From Gammaproteobacteria bacterium (GTDB lineage Bacteria > Pseudomonadota > Gammaproteobacteria > Pseudomonadales > Azotimanducaceae): a stretch of 64,000 bases of DNA. Made by a program: the position numbers and the translations under genes. Position 1 is the first letter of the stretch; every line of letters begins with the position of its first letter. The DNA lies in NCBI GenBank assembly GCA_009846005.1, contig VXYL01000102.1:1-64000 (forward strand), given 5' to 3'. The notes under the pieces were generated by a model. That model ran no database searches. It was not told the DNA's origin and saw only the letters and a program-made list of their open reading frames with translations. This document shows, in pieces, positions 7,114-16,138 of the stretch.

Positions 7114-9203
7114 AGCCACTGCCCCCCGCCCTCGCCGCGACGCCGTCACTGGATCGTTGGATTCGCCTGACCGGCGAAGGCGGCGTGATCGCGTCTACCG
7201 GAAAGGTGGAGATCGGGCAGGGCATTCTCACGGCGCTCGGCACCATCGTCGCCGAGGAACTCGATGTGGCCCGAGGACGCGTGCAGGTCGTGTCCGCGCA
7301 CACGGGACACACGCCGAACGAGGGCGTGACGGCCGGTTCCATGTCCATCGAGACCAGTGGTGCGGCACTCCGCCAAGCCAGCGCTTGGGCCCGCCGCCTG
7401 CTTCTAGAGCGGGCTGCGGCACGACTCGCCTTACCGGCCGACAGCCTGACGGTGGCGGACGGTGAAATCCGCGGGGAGGGCGTCAACGAGCCGTTGACCT
7501 ATTGGGACCTCGCCGATCAGCAGTTCGACTTCGAGATCCGCCACCGAACGCCCGAAAAAGACCCGAGCGCTTATCGGCTGGTGGGACGCGACGGACAGAG
7601 GCGTACGGACATCCTTGCCAAAGCGACGGGTCCCGCATTCGTTCACGACAGTGATGCGGAACTGCACGCCCGCGTGGTGCGGCCGCCTTCGCTCCGCCAC
7701 CGCCTGACCGAACTGGATGTCGACGTGGCGGCCCCGGGACGGCTGGTTGTCGACGGCAGCTTCGTGGCCGTGGCGCACCCGGTCGAATTCGAGGCCGAGC
7801 GCCTGGCGCGACGGGTTGCCGGCCATGCGCGGTGGCGACGGATTGGCTCGCCACCGCGCGGGTTCGACATCGATGAGTCACGTCGCGAGACGGCGGAGGC
7901 GTTTCCGCTGCGAAACGGTGTACCGAGTCCGGTGCCGCGCAGGCGAATTGCCACCACGCATCGGGCGGCGTACTCGCGTCCCTTCCTGATGCATGCTTCG
8001 CTAGCACCATCGGCAGCCGTCGCGGTTTGGCACGACGGCGCACTGGCGATCGAGTGCTCGAGCCAGGGGATCGAACCGTTGCGCCATGTCATCGCGCGAG
8101 TGCTCGGCATCGACCCGGACGCGATCGAGATCCGCCATGTGCCGGGCGCAGGCTGCTATGGCCACAACGGGGCCGACGATGCCGCATTGGACGCGGCGCT
8201 GATCGCCCGGGCCGTGCCGGGTCGCCGCGTATTGCTGAAGTGGTCGAGGGAGGATGAACACGGCTTCGAGCCCTTGGGACCGGCGATGCATGTTGAGATG
8301 GGTGCGAGCCTGGACGCACAAGGCGGCATTGCCGCGTGGACGCACGACGTCTACGGATTCACCCACGTTGCCCGTCCATCACCCCGCGCGCCCGGCGTGG
8401 ACCTGCTCGCGGCGCGCTTCTTGGCCGAACCTTTCCAGCCGACGCTGGCAAGACCGGCGCTGGGTCCGGAGGTGGGCATCCACCGCAACGCCTTGCCGAT
8501 CTACTCGTTCCCCGACCAGGAGGTGACCAAGCACTTCATGCCGGACGCGCCCGTGCGAACGTCGGCACTGCGCGGTCTCGGCGCCCAGGGCAATGTGTTC
8601 GCCATCGAGTCGTTCATGGACGAACTCGCGCACGCGGGAGGTACGGACCCTGCGGACTTCCGGCGTCGCCATCTCCAACGCGACGCGGGCGCCTTGACGG
8701 TCCTGGAAGCGGTCCTGGACTTGAGCGGTGGCTTGGCGGGTAGTCGCGGCCTAGGAATCGCGCGTTACAAGAACCGACAGTGCTGCGCGGCCGTTGTCGC
8801 GGAAGTGTCGGTGGATCCCGAGACGGCTGAGATTCGCGTCCCGAGACTGTGGATCGCCGCGGACGCCGGCCGCATCATCGACCTCGACGGGCTCACCAAC
8901 CAACTGGAAGGCGGCGCCGTTCAGGCATTGTCCTGGTGCTTGAAGGAGTCGGTGTCGTTCGACGCCGAGGGTGCGGTGACAAGCCGGGACTGGTCGAGCT
9001 ACCCCATACTGCGCTTCGGTGAGGTTCCCGAGATCGAAACCGTGTTACTCGATCACCCCGAACGCGATCCGCTGGGCGCCGGCGAAGCCACGGTCGGCCC
9101 GACCTCCGGGGCCTTGGGCAACGCCGTTTTCGCCGCCACCGGACTACGGATACGAGATCTGCCGATGACGCCGGATCGCCTGCGCCAGGTGGCGGCACGG
9201 TGA
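7110..9203 (+). CDS. Molybdopterin-binding subunit of xanthine dehydrogenase-family enzyme (IorB/NicB-like)
   Basis: A 697-residue catalytic subunit. Visible family blocks are GKVEIGQGILTALGTIVAEE (MPT-binding, near residues 30-48), TPNEGVTAGSMSIETSG near residue 70, RTSALRGLGAQGNVFAIESFMDEL near residue 490, and the C-terminal GAGEATVGPTSGALGNAVF with the conserved Glu acting on the substrate carbon. The start at 7110 overlaps the small subunit stop. Length is close to IorB (about 700-770). It likely hydroxylates an N-heterocycle or aldehyde; the substrate cannot be deduced. Confidence 0.88.
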   Translation: MKPLPPALAATPSLDRWIRLTGEGGVIASTGKVEIGQGILTALGTIVAEELDVARGRVQVVSAHTGHTPNEGVTAGSMSIETSGAALRQASAWARRLLLERAAARLALPADSLTVADGEIRGEGVNEPLTYWDLADQQFDFEIRHRTPEKDPSAYRLVGRDGQRRTDILAKATGPAFVHDSDAELHARVVRPPSLRHRLTELDVDVAAPGRLVVDGSFVAVAHPVEFEAERLARRVAGHARWRRIGSPPRGFDIDESRRETAEAFPLRNGVPSPVPRRRIATTHRAAYSRPFLMHASLAPSAAVAVWHDGALAIECSSQGIEPLRHVIARVLGIDPDAIEIRHVPGAGCYGHNGADDAALDAALIARAVPGRRVLLKWSREDEHGFEPLGPAMHVEMGASLDAQGGIAAWTHDVYGFTHVARPSPRAPGVDLLAARFLAEPFQPTLARPALGPEVGIHRNALPIYSFPDQEVTKHFMPDAPVRTSALRGLGAQGNVFAIESFMDELAHAGGTDPADFRRRHLQRDAGALTVLEAVLDLSGGLAGSRGLGIARYKNRQCCAAVVAEVSVDPETAEIRVPRLWIAADAGRIIDLDGLTNQLEGGAVQALSWCLKESVSFDAEGAVTSRDWSSYPILRFGEVPEIETVLLDHPERDPLGAGEATVGPTSGALGNAVFAATGLRIRDLPMTPDRLRQVAAR

Positions 9204-9228
9204 AGCGATCGGTGGACGAAGAACCAGG

Positions 9229-9783
9229 ATGACGCCGATGTCGAAATGGACGCTTGTTCTCGCCTACCCGGATTGCATCCTGTTCGAGGTCATCCCTGCA
9301 GCGCAACGCCTGGAACCGATGTTCCCGGTTCGGGTCGCAACGCCTGACGGTCGTACTTTCCGCGACGACAGTGGAGTCACGGTCAACGCGGATTGCGCGT
9401 ACCGGGAAGTGAATCCCGACGATTGCGTCTGCGTGCTTGTTCCTGGCGGCAATCCCGATCGGATCGCCCGCAACCCGGATGTCCGGCGCATCGTAAGGGG
9501 AGTCCTGGATCGAGGCGGGATCGTTGCCGGCATCTGCGCGGGCGTTGCAGTACTTGGTCTCGCCGGCGCCCTTGAAGGTCGGCGAGTCGCGCACAACTAC
9601 ACCGCCGCCGACGTTTCCGCCGACGTGCGTGCCCATACCGATCCGCTGTGGCGAGATACGATGTACGCCAAGGATGGCATCAGTGTCGACGCCGGCGTGA
9701 TCACCGCCCGTCCGGAACGGTACGTCGACTTTGCGAAAGCGGTTTCTAAGGCAGTGCGAGCTGCGATCGAACTGGAATCGTAG
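9229..9783 (+). CDS. DJ-1/PfpI family protein
   Basis: A 184-residue class I glutamine amidotransferase-like protein. The nucleophile elbow GGIVAGICAGVAVLG places Cys103 at the usual DJ-1 position, with the preceding LVPGGN loop. It lacks the DxxxH Hsp31 signature. It starts 25 bp after the molybdenum subunit and probably belongs to the same transcript. Family members act as glyoxalases, chaperones or amidases; the substrate here is unknown. An alternative start is at 9238. Confidence 0.82.
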   Translation: MTPMSKWTLVLAYPDCILFEVIPAAQRLEPMFPVRVATPDGRTFRDDSGVTVNADCAYREVNPDDCVCVLVPGGNPDRIARNPDVRRIVRGVLDRGGIVAGICAGVAVLGLAGALEGRRVAHNYTAADVSADVRAHTDPLWRDTMYAKDGISVDAGVITARPERYVDFAKAVSKAVRAAIELES

Positions 9784-9932
9784 CGACCCGTGTCGAGACG
9801 AGTGGTTAGGGTTTGGCGCCTAGGTGCTCATTGGCGACCGGTCGGGGTATGGCTCCTATCGAGACAGGTACATCCCTGGAAGCACAGTCGTATGGGTAGC
9901 CATCATGGCACGAAGGTGGCAACGCCCTACAT

Positions 9933-11072
9933 TCAGAGCTTGGACAGGTCGTCGAGAACGGCGCCGAGTTCGAGTTTGAGAAAGTCGAGCTGGTCTAACG
10001 CATCGGCATAGGTGATCGCGTAGCACGGCACGAAGCCAAAGTCTGCGGGTCGGGTGTTGTTAAACGGGTCTCGAATTGGCTCGAATGCGTTGCGGCCTTC
10101 GAATAGCTCGCGCCAAACGTGCAGGCGGGCGACCAGTTCCTTGGGCATTTGATGGAGACGCCCCGTAAACAGCCCGAACACGAAGTGATTCTCGTTCTGC
10201 AACGGACCGGGACCGCCCGGAGGGGTGAGCCAGGAGACCGTGACGGGTCGTTTCCACAGTCGGCAGGACGCCCTAATGCTCAGGCGGCGCGCGCCGTCAA
10301 GAGTTGCCCCGTGTTCGATGGCGGTGTCCAGTAGCTGTAGCGCGGCTTGCCGCGCCTGCTGGTCGTCGAAGCGTGCTAGAAAGTCATCGACACTCTGGGA
10401 CTTGCTGCGACGTGGCGTTCTTGCGGGTTTTGCGAGCCGTCCGATGATCCGCGGGACGATCATGCGGTTTGCCTTGCCTTCGAAGTGTTTGAGTTCAACC
10501 GCGAGAACCTCGACGTCCATGTGGCGGTTGAGGTACTCGACTATGCGTACGAGTTCGTCTGGAATGGCGTCGGCGACGAACACGAGCCGCGCCGATCCTG
10601 CCGTCAGGTTGTTCGAGACCTTGGCCCAGAAATCGGAACTTGCGTTCTCAAAGTCGTCGTCCTCTAGATCCCGGTTGGGATCCAACAGTTCGCGCAACGC
10701 TGTGTCGGAGTCCGGGCCAAGGGCGGCCTCGACGCTCTCCCTAGACCACGTCACGGCGGCATTGGCAGCGTAGTCGAGCATTTGTCCCACCACTTCCCGC
10801 CGAATCCGTGTATCGGTGCTTCGCTTGACCTCGACAAGGGTCGGCAATCCGTCTTGATCGACGAGGAGATGATCGACGGAAAAGCGATCTATGCCCATCT
10901 CGCGCGAGACGAGCATCCATCGTAGCGGGTCGCCTGGGCGCATTTGTTCTCCGTCGAGAAGCTCGAGATGTTCGGCCAGCAGTTGCTGGAGCATGTCCTC
11001 ATCCCGAAACGGCGTTTCTTCCAAAGGCTCGGGTTTCTGGTCGGCATTCAGTAGGTATATTTTCTCAGGCAT
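9933..11072 (-). CDS. NucS/DUF91-like PD-(D/E)XK nuclease domain protein
   Basis: A 379-residue soluble protein. Near the N-terminus, SVDHLLVDQDGLPTLVEVK puts Asp67 and Glu81-Val-Lys83 in a PD-(D/E)XK arrangement, followed by a helix GQMLDYAANA, as in NucS/DUF91 nucleases. The middle part (residues about 150-220) has a Rossmann-like strand pattern (ARLVFVADAIPDELVRIVEYLN and VLAVELKHFEG). The C-terminal third has no recognised domain. The ATG at 11072 gives MPEKIYLLN; a longer start at 11135 is unsupported. It opens the accessory region and has no partner on the same strand. DNA repair or restriction is the likely broad role; the target is unknown. Confidence 0.7.
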   Translation of the reverse strand: MPEKIYLLNADQKPEPLEETPFRDEDMLQQLLAEHLELLDGEQMRPGDPLRWMLVSREMGIDRFSVDHLLVDQDGLPTLVEVKRSTDTRIRREVVGQMLDYAANAAVTWSRESVEAALGPDSDTALRELLDPNRDLEDDDFENASSDFWAKVSNNLTAGSARLVFVADAIPDELVRIVEYLNRHMDVEVLAVELKHFEGKANRMIVPRIIGRLAKPARTPRRSKSQSVDDFLARFDDQQARQAALQLLDTAIEHGATLDGARRLSIRASCRLWKRPVTVSWLTPPGGPGPLQNENHFVFGLFTGRLHQMPKELVARLHVWRELFEGRNAFEPIRDPFNNTRPADFGFVPCYAITYADALDQLDFLKLELGAVLDDLSKL

Positions 11073-11510
11073 GTGCGGGGCTTCTTGGGATGGTCGCCTG
11101 CGCTTACGGACGGAGAACGATACCACCGCCGCCACTCCGGCGGCGGGTGACCCACCAATCCACGCACGTCCCCGCTAGTTGTGGCGTTAAGGCCTTGGCT
11201 TGCCCGGTTGAGGCTCTGGCGAGCGACGGCCAGTGCTCGGCATCGGTGTGGACGTGATCGAGATACGTCGCCGGCCGGGGGCTGTCTGCTACGGGGGGTA
11301 TCGGTGGCTGCTACGCGACAACGGGCAGTTCGCGTGACTAGACGAACGCGAAAGAATCGGCCCAATGTGCTGCGAGAAACGGGTCTTTGCGGGTTTTGAT
11401 GGGTTGATACGGGTCGGAAGAGGGTGAGAAACCCCAACGGTGAGAGGGCCATGTCAACAAGGCGGCGAAGTGAGAGACTAGCCGTAACTGATGGTAATCC
11501 GGAAACGAGA
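11073..11510. other. Intergenic stretch without a convincing gene
   Basis: About 440 bp between two divergent accessory genes. Several short frames exist on both strands, but their residue composition is arginine-rich and looks like GC-rich noise. A 13-codon stretch beginning at 11233 reads like the start of holo-ACP synthase, but nothing follows that supports a gene. No repeats or terminators are clear. Confidence 0.5.
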
Positions 11511-11915
11511 ATGGACCTGTGGGAGACCGTCGCAACGGGCGCTGCCGGCGGTGTAGCAGCTGGCCTCGTCCTGACAGTTGTTGTTCGCACGTGGGACAAC
11601 TGTCGGGCGCGCATAAGACGGCGGAAGCAAATCGCTGCCATTGTGGACCTACTGGGCGCTCACAGGCCGAAGATAGTCAACGCTTTTCAGGAGGGCGTCC
11701 CGATGGCCCGCCTGCGCTATGACGAGTTCGCGGCGCAGTTACGACGAGTCCTGAGCCAAGGGTGTTCCGAGTTGACCTTCGATGAACGCGACGAACTCGA
11801 TGAAGCGATGATTCGACGCCACGAAACGTCCGGATGGGGGGGGTTAAGTTGGGTCGAGGAACGGTTCGCTCACGCCGAGTCGATGAAGTGGTTAGGTCGA
11901 TCCGAGAGTCGATGA
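11511..11915 (+). CDS. Hypothetical small membrane-anchored protein
   Basis: A 134-residue protein. A single transmembrane helix near the N-terminus (about residues 7-26, TGAAGGVAAGLVLTVVVRTW) is followed by a basic stop-transfer segment (RARIRRRKQ) and a cytoplasmic helical domain rich in Glu, Arg and Asp, including LLGAHRPKIVNAFQEG and FDERDELDEAMIRRHE. No family is recognised. The ATG at 11511 follows GGAAACGAG; in-frame starts at 11451 and 11424 are also possible. It lies in the accessory region between the NucS-like nuclease and decayed genes. Confidence 0.5.
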   Translation: MDLWETVATGAAGGVAAGLVLTVVVRTWDNCRARIRRRKQIAAIVDLLGAHRPKIVNAFQEGVPMARLRYDEFAAQLRRVLSQGCSELTFDERDELDEAMIRRHETSGWGGLSWVEERFAHAESMKWLGRSESR

Positions 11916-12278
11916 TCTGCCAGACAGGCGTGCCTTGGGTACTTCCAGGGCGGATTGGATCGACTTGCGCTCGGCCGACTTTCGGCGTTGGTGACGGGCC
12001 ACGCGGTAAGGTCTACACCACTTCTAGGGCGGCAAGACTACTCGCCTAGCCACCGGCGACTCCTCCAAAGCCGCCCCGTCGTTTGCGCCACCTTGGGCGA
12101 CTAGTAGCGGACCAGCAGCAAAACGGGCGGCTCTGGGCGACGGGACGCTAACCCGTTTGGGCCAAGATTTAGGTACTGTCCGCGCTCGCGCGGTTTGAGT
12201 CGTGCGGTGTTCTGGGGGTGGTGGCCCACGGGGATGTACCGACCTCCCAAGCGCGTTTTTCCCTAACTGGCGCTTCCG
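11916..12278. other. Intergenic stretch with no recognisable gene
   Basis: About 360 bp following the small membrane protein gene. Frames on both strands are short or arginine/proline-rich with no motif. Nothing supported is seen. Confidence 0.5.
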
Positions 12279-12727
12279 GTGATCTCGTGGCGCTTTAGCC
12301 AGCAAGTCCGGCCCAAGACCTGGGAACGAACGCGCAGCCATGCGGCCAGAGCGGCGGCCGAGGAGGCCGCCAAGAGCGCCGCAAAGCGAGTCCATTGCCG
12401 CAGGCTACCGTCTGCCGCCCGAGGCCTGCAACGCATCCGCGAGCAGGTCTACGGCATCTACGCGGACCAGCGGGACAGCTAGCCATTGCCGCGGATCCTC
12501 ACGACCGACGAGCGAAGGGAACGCATCCGGCGCATCCGCGCGGGAATCAGGGACTCTCTCGACCAGGTGTTGCGCGAGGCGTCGGCCGATGCGGAGCGCG
12601 ACCGTCAGAGCGTGTCGGTCGCACGGGAACACGATCCCGTCGATGCCAGCCGCGCGGGCGCTTCTACTACATCAGTGGTAGTCGCCCACCGTTCCCCGCC
12701 GACTCGGTCCGTCTGCCGGGCTTTTAG
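12279..12727 (+). pseudogene. Possible decayed reading frame
   Basis: Three pieces look weakly coding. One frame runs from 12279 to the stop at 12480-12482, with ARAAAEEAAKSAAKR and RIREQVYGIYADQRDS. The same frame resumes at 12486 with LTTDERRERIRRIRAG and QVLREASADAERDRQSV. A different frame then reads GRFYYISGSRPPFPADS to a stop at 12727. Joined, they suggest one helical, highly charged protein broken by a stop and a frameshift near 12655. No family is recognised, and the pieces may be chance in GC-rich DNA. Confidence 0.25.
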
Positions 12728-13374
12728 TTAGCCAGCTACGGTCGGTGGGCAGAGCTCTTCTAGAAGAGAGATAGCAGCTACTACCTGACCTCGCGTATAG
12801 GAATTCGGGCCGTTCCTGTGCGCTATCCAGTTCCGTACTGCTACGGGGAGTAGCGTTGGTCTCCGCTTGCCTCGTTCGGTGTAAGGTACGGTCCACTTCT
12901 TTGCATCTTCGCCGAGCAAGGCGGTGATCTTGTCTCGACCTGCTTTCCATTCCTCAAGCCAAATCTGGACTCGAACCGAGCATACCTGTCCATGAACAGC
13001 CCGATACCCATTTCCAAAGACAGGTTTCCTTCTACGACTGCGGCCAACGTGAATGCCAGCAACTTAGCGTCTTCGCGACTGTGGAGACCCTGCAACTCAG
13101 CCAGAGTCATTATTTCTCGCGCATGATCCGCTACCGCTTCTCTTAGGGCAGTATTCTTGTCCAGCGGGATTATTGCTGCCGCGAACTGGTGCCCTCTGCC
13201 GTCTGATTCCATTTCTTTGGGCGCCATGATCAATGGCACGAAATCAGACTGCTGTTCTCGGCGGTGGCGGGCCGCTCTGATAGCCCCCTTCTCGTGCCAA
13301 GCACGAACTTTGGCTTTCCATTCTTCTGGCGGAGATACGGTGAATCCGGCCGTAGCCGAAATCTGCTGGTTCAT
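12728..13374 (-). pseudogene. Frameshifted accessory gene with a C-terminal RNWIAHR segment
   Basis: From the ATG at 13374 one frame encodes about 138 convincing residues (QISATAGFTVSPPEEWKAKV, then HAREIMTLAELQGLHSREDAK and GLFMDRYARF). After about 12975 that frame degrades to a Ser/Pro/Arg-rich tail ending at 12841. A second frame continues sensibly from there: IWLEEWKAGRDKITALLGED, then LLPVAVRNWIAHRNGP and QVVAAISLLEELCPP, to the TAA at 12728-12730. Joining the two gives a protein of about 215 residues. The RNWIAHR piece resembles the R-N-x-x-x-H motif of HEPN-type RNases, though the family call is tentative. The break may be real decay or a sequence error. Confidence 0.55.
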
Positions 13375-13744
13375 AACACCTCACGTCGGGTCGGAAGCCT
13401 GGTTCACAGTGTGTGGCACAAGGGTCTTAGCAGCGTAACTCAACTGGCATTGTGATGGATGCCCGGTTGCCGAGGACGGCTTGCCGCGTAGGAACCCGGA
13501 CCCTTTGACGGACATTACCGACCGAGATTCAAGGTGCGCCCCCGGCGAAAACATCAAACGCCTTGTGCTATGTCAAACGCACCCATGATTTTTCTTTCGT
13601 GTGCGCGAGGCTCCGTTTTTCGCGTGCCTCTAGTGTGGCTTGATGACCGGGAAAGCGTAGCGACGTGGATGCAAAGTGCCACGAGGCATCAGGGGCCGCC
13701 ACGACGTGGCGGGTTCCTTCAGCAGGAACTGGCGACTTGGCTTG
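13375..13744. other. Intergenic stretch with no recognisable gene
   Basis: About 370 bp between two minus-strand accessory genes. It would carry the promoter of the frameshifted gene. No open frame with a recognisable motif, no clear repeat and no terminator was found. Confidence 0.5.
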
Positions 13745-16138
13745 CTACCCGGCGCGGAATCGACGAACCTTCGAGAACATCGACGTCAGTATTTCGAACC
13801 GATCGCGCACGACCTCGCCGACCGTGGGCTTCCTGGCGAGGGTTCGGGCGAGGGCGCCCAGTTCCGCCTGGACGGACCAGGGGTGCACGCCGGCTTCCTT
13901 CATCAGGCGCAGGAGATCCCCCGCCCGATCGGGCTGGGCCCGTTCGATCGTTTCCAATTCCGCTTCCGCGAGCCCCTCGGCGATCGCGATGCCGTTGTCG
14001 TACATGCGCAGTCTGAGCCAGGCGGCCAGCTCGCGGTCGTTCAAGGCGAGGCGTTCAACCTTGTCGACCTTGTTCAGGAGTATCCGGATCTTCTTGCGCA
14101 TGGCGGCCTTCAAGGACGTGCGGAAATTTTCGGTGGGCCCGTTCAGGCCCCGGATCCACCTGAAGACCAACACCTTGTCGAGTTGGTGCCGAGCCCAGTC
14201 CTTGCCGAACAGTGCACCGGTGCCCCCGGCGGCGGCGAACACGACCGCGCCGGCTGGGCCGAAGAACAGCAATCCGAGCGACTGGCCGACGAACCCGCCG
14301 GCCGCCGTCAGGGTTCCCTTGAGGGCGCCGTCGACGGCGACCTCGAACTGGAGGTCCTGGACCGACACCTGCCCCTTCCACCACGCGTGGACGTTTCTGG
14401 CCGCGGACACGGCGACCGCGAACATGGGGATGTCCGGATCGTTGAGCGCGGCACCCGCGTCGAGGCTCTCCTGCATGATCGTCTCGGTCATCCCCCGGTC
14501 GTAGCCTTCGACGAAGGAGACCTTGTCGGCCCACTCGTGGTCGGACTCGCGGATCACGTCAGCGAGTTCCGCGTTGGCGTAGACGGGGATGTCCGGGTAG
14601 CGGTCGAAGTGCTCGACCAGCGCGTCGACGTCGGCGAGGCATTTGACCTGGCACGGGGTGCCGTCGACGATCAGGTCGAAGCCCGCGTTGTTCGGGGCGT
14701 CGGGTAGTTCGACCTGGTGCCCCTGCTCCGCGAGTCGCGTTGCGACGAGTTGCTCCGCGACATGGCCCCGGAGGTGGTTCTCCGCCCCAGCCAGCACGTC
14801 GCCGCCGAGACCGCGGACGCCGTCGGCGAACACGCCGAAGTGGAAGACGCCGGAGAGATCCTCGGCGCGGGAGAAGTCGGCCGCCCGCAGCACCTCGGGA
14901 TCGATGGCGGCTGCGTGGTAGAGGATGTCTGCCACGGTGAGGGTGCCGACCGCCAACGCCTCCGACGCGACCCCTTGCCGGTCGGGGAGCAGCACCTGTT
15001 CCAGGCCGTCGCGCGTCTTCCCGGTCGGAGGCCTGTCCAGCGCTTCGGGTGGTCGTCCGGGCGTCTTCGGGAGCGGACCGCCGATCGATTCGCGAATTAG
15101 GTCGATCTTTCGGTCGTGGAGTAGAGCCTTGCCGATGCCCGCCGCCTGGACGTCCGCGCCCAGCAACGACCTGTAGTCGTCGAGGCAGATTGCCAGTCCC
15201 ATCCGCCCGGCCGATAGTCCCTTCAGCGCCATTTGAGTTGTCAGGGCCGACGCCAGCTTGACTCGGGCGGATCGTCGGAAATGACGGTTCGCAAGCACGC
15301 CCCCGCCGAGGATTGCCGGGACGATGAAGAACGGATTGGCGAGCACGGCCAGTCCCGATACGGCTGCCTTTCCGCCGATGAGCGGGAGAATGGCGGAGGC
15401 CTTCGCCGCGAGGATGTAAGCGCCGAAGCCGGCGAGTTCGACAGCGATTCCGATGCCCGCCAGGGACGAACCTCCGGTCAACACGGACAGGGCCGTGACA
15501 TCCCCCGCTTTCAGGGCGTGTTCCACAGACCGGTCCCGGAGTTCGGGCGGCGCGTCCTCCAACTGCTGGCGGACGCGTTCGAGCAATGCGTTGGTCGTCG
15601 CGTCGTCCAGCAGCCCCTCCTGGGCGGCTTCCGCCAGCATTCGGGAAGCCTGTGCGCACACGACCTCGCTGAAATCGGTCGGGCTCTGCGATGAGAAGAA
15701 CTCCTGTACGCCAGACCAGATGCGACTCGGAAGATCGGACAGAGAAGTTTCCCCTTCACCTTGGGTGATCGATTCGCGTAGCTCGGCGGCGGCCCGATGA
15801 GCGACATCGGCGGCGCGCAGGTTCGCCGTTCTCGTGGCAAGCGGAATCGCGGCTTCGAGATCGAACGCTTCGCGGGTCCTGTGCCACAGTTGGAGACGCA
15901 CAACCGCACAGGAACGACAGGATCGGTACACTTCATCAGACTTCTGCGCCAACTGGCGCCGAAAAGCCGAATTGCCTTCGACCCGTTCCCTCGAGCGTAC
16001 GCTATCGGCGAGATCTTGGATCCGCCCGGTGACGACGTTGAGCAAGGTGGTGTCTTCGAAGACGGCGAGGAGGTCGCTCAGCTCGCGGCGGGTAAGCGAC
16101 CCGAATCCGGCAAGAATCGTCCAAGGGGGTATGTGCAT
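13745..16138 (-). CDS. Large membrane-associated protein with embedded Mrr-like PD-(D/E)XK nuclease motif
   Basis: A 797-residue protein of no recognised family. Residues 1-215 are helical and soluble. Residues about 221-286 are a glycine/alanine-rich hydrophobic block with two or three membrane or hairpin helices (GIGIAVELAGFGAYILAAKA; LAVLANPFFIVPAILGGGVL). Residues about 455-525 form a candidate restriction-endonuclease fold: Glu462 in a helix, Asp488 in GFDLIVDG and Gln497-Val-Lys499, the D...QxK arrangement of Mrr-type enzymes. A second glycine-rich hydrophobic segment lies at about 606-645 (FVGQSLGLLFFGPAGAVVFA), and a helical C-terminal region follows. It is monocistronic in the accessory region. 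A membrane-tethered nuclease, perhaps in phage defence, is an inference from architecture and neighbours. Confidence 0.7.
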   Translation of the reverse strand: MHIPPWTILAGFGSLTRRELSDLLAVFEDTTLLNVVTGRIQDLADSVRSRERVEGNSAFRRQLAQKSDEVYRSCRSCAVVRLQLWHRTREAFDLEAAIPLATRTANLRAADVAHRAAAELRESITQGEGETSLSDLPSRIWSGVQEFFSSQSPTDFSEVVCAQASRMLAEAAQEGLLDDATTNALLERVRQQLEDAPPELRDRSVEHALKAGDVTALSVLTGGSSLAGIGIAVELAGFGAYILAAKASAILPLIGGKAAVSGLAVLANPFFIVPAILGGGVLANRHFRRSARVKLASALTTQMALKGLSAGRMGLAICLDDYRSLLGADVQAAGIGKALLHDRKIDLIRESIGGPLPKTPGRPPEALDRPPTGKTRDGLEQVLLPDRQGVASEALAVGTLTVADILYHAAAIDPEVLRAADFSRAEDLSGVFHFGVFADGVRGLGGDVLAGAENHLRGHVAEQLVATRLAEQGHQVELPDAPNNAGFDLIVDGTPCQVKCLADVDALVEHFDRYPDIPVYANAELADVIRESDHEWADKVSFVEGYDRGMTETIMQESLDAGAALNDPDIPMFAVAVSAARNVHAWWKGQVSVQDLQFEVAVDGALKGTLTAAGGFVGQSLGLLFFGPAGAVVFAAAGGTGALFGKDWARHQLDKVLVFRWIRGLNGPTENFRTSLKAAMRKKIRILLNKVDKVERLALNDRELAAWLRLRMYDNGIAIAEGLAEAELETIERAQPDRAGDLLRLMKEAGVHPWSVQAELGALARTLARKPTVGEVVRDRFEILTSMFSKVRRFRAG

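Noticed and set aside
11233-11337. A 34-codon frame starting VLGIGVDVIEIRR, like the N-terminus of holo-ACP synthase
   Set aside because: Only about 13 residues match; the rest has no AcpS feature and the frame ends at 11337. It may be a chance match or a tiny gene relic, so it is not called as a gene.
13665-14707. Two long plus-strand frames opposite the 797-residue protein gene
   Set aside because: Antisense shadows. The minus-strand frame has membrane segments and a nuclease motif; the plus-strand ones have none.
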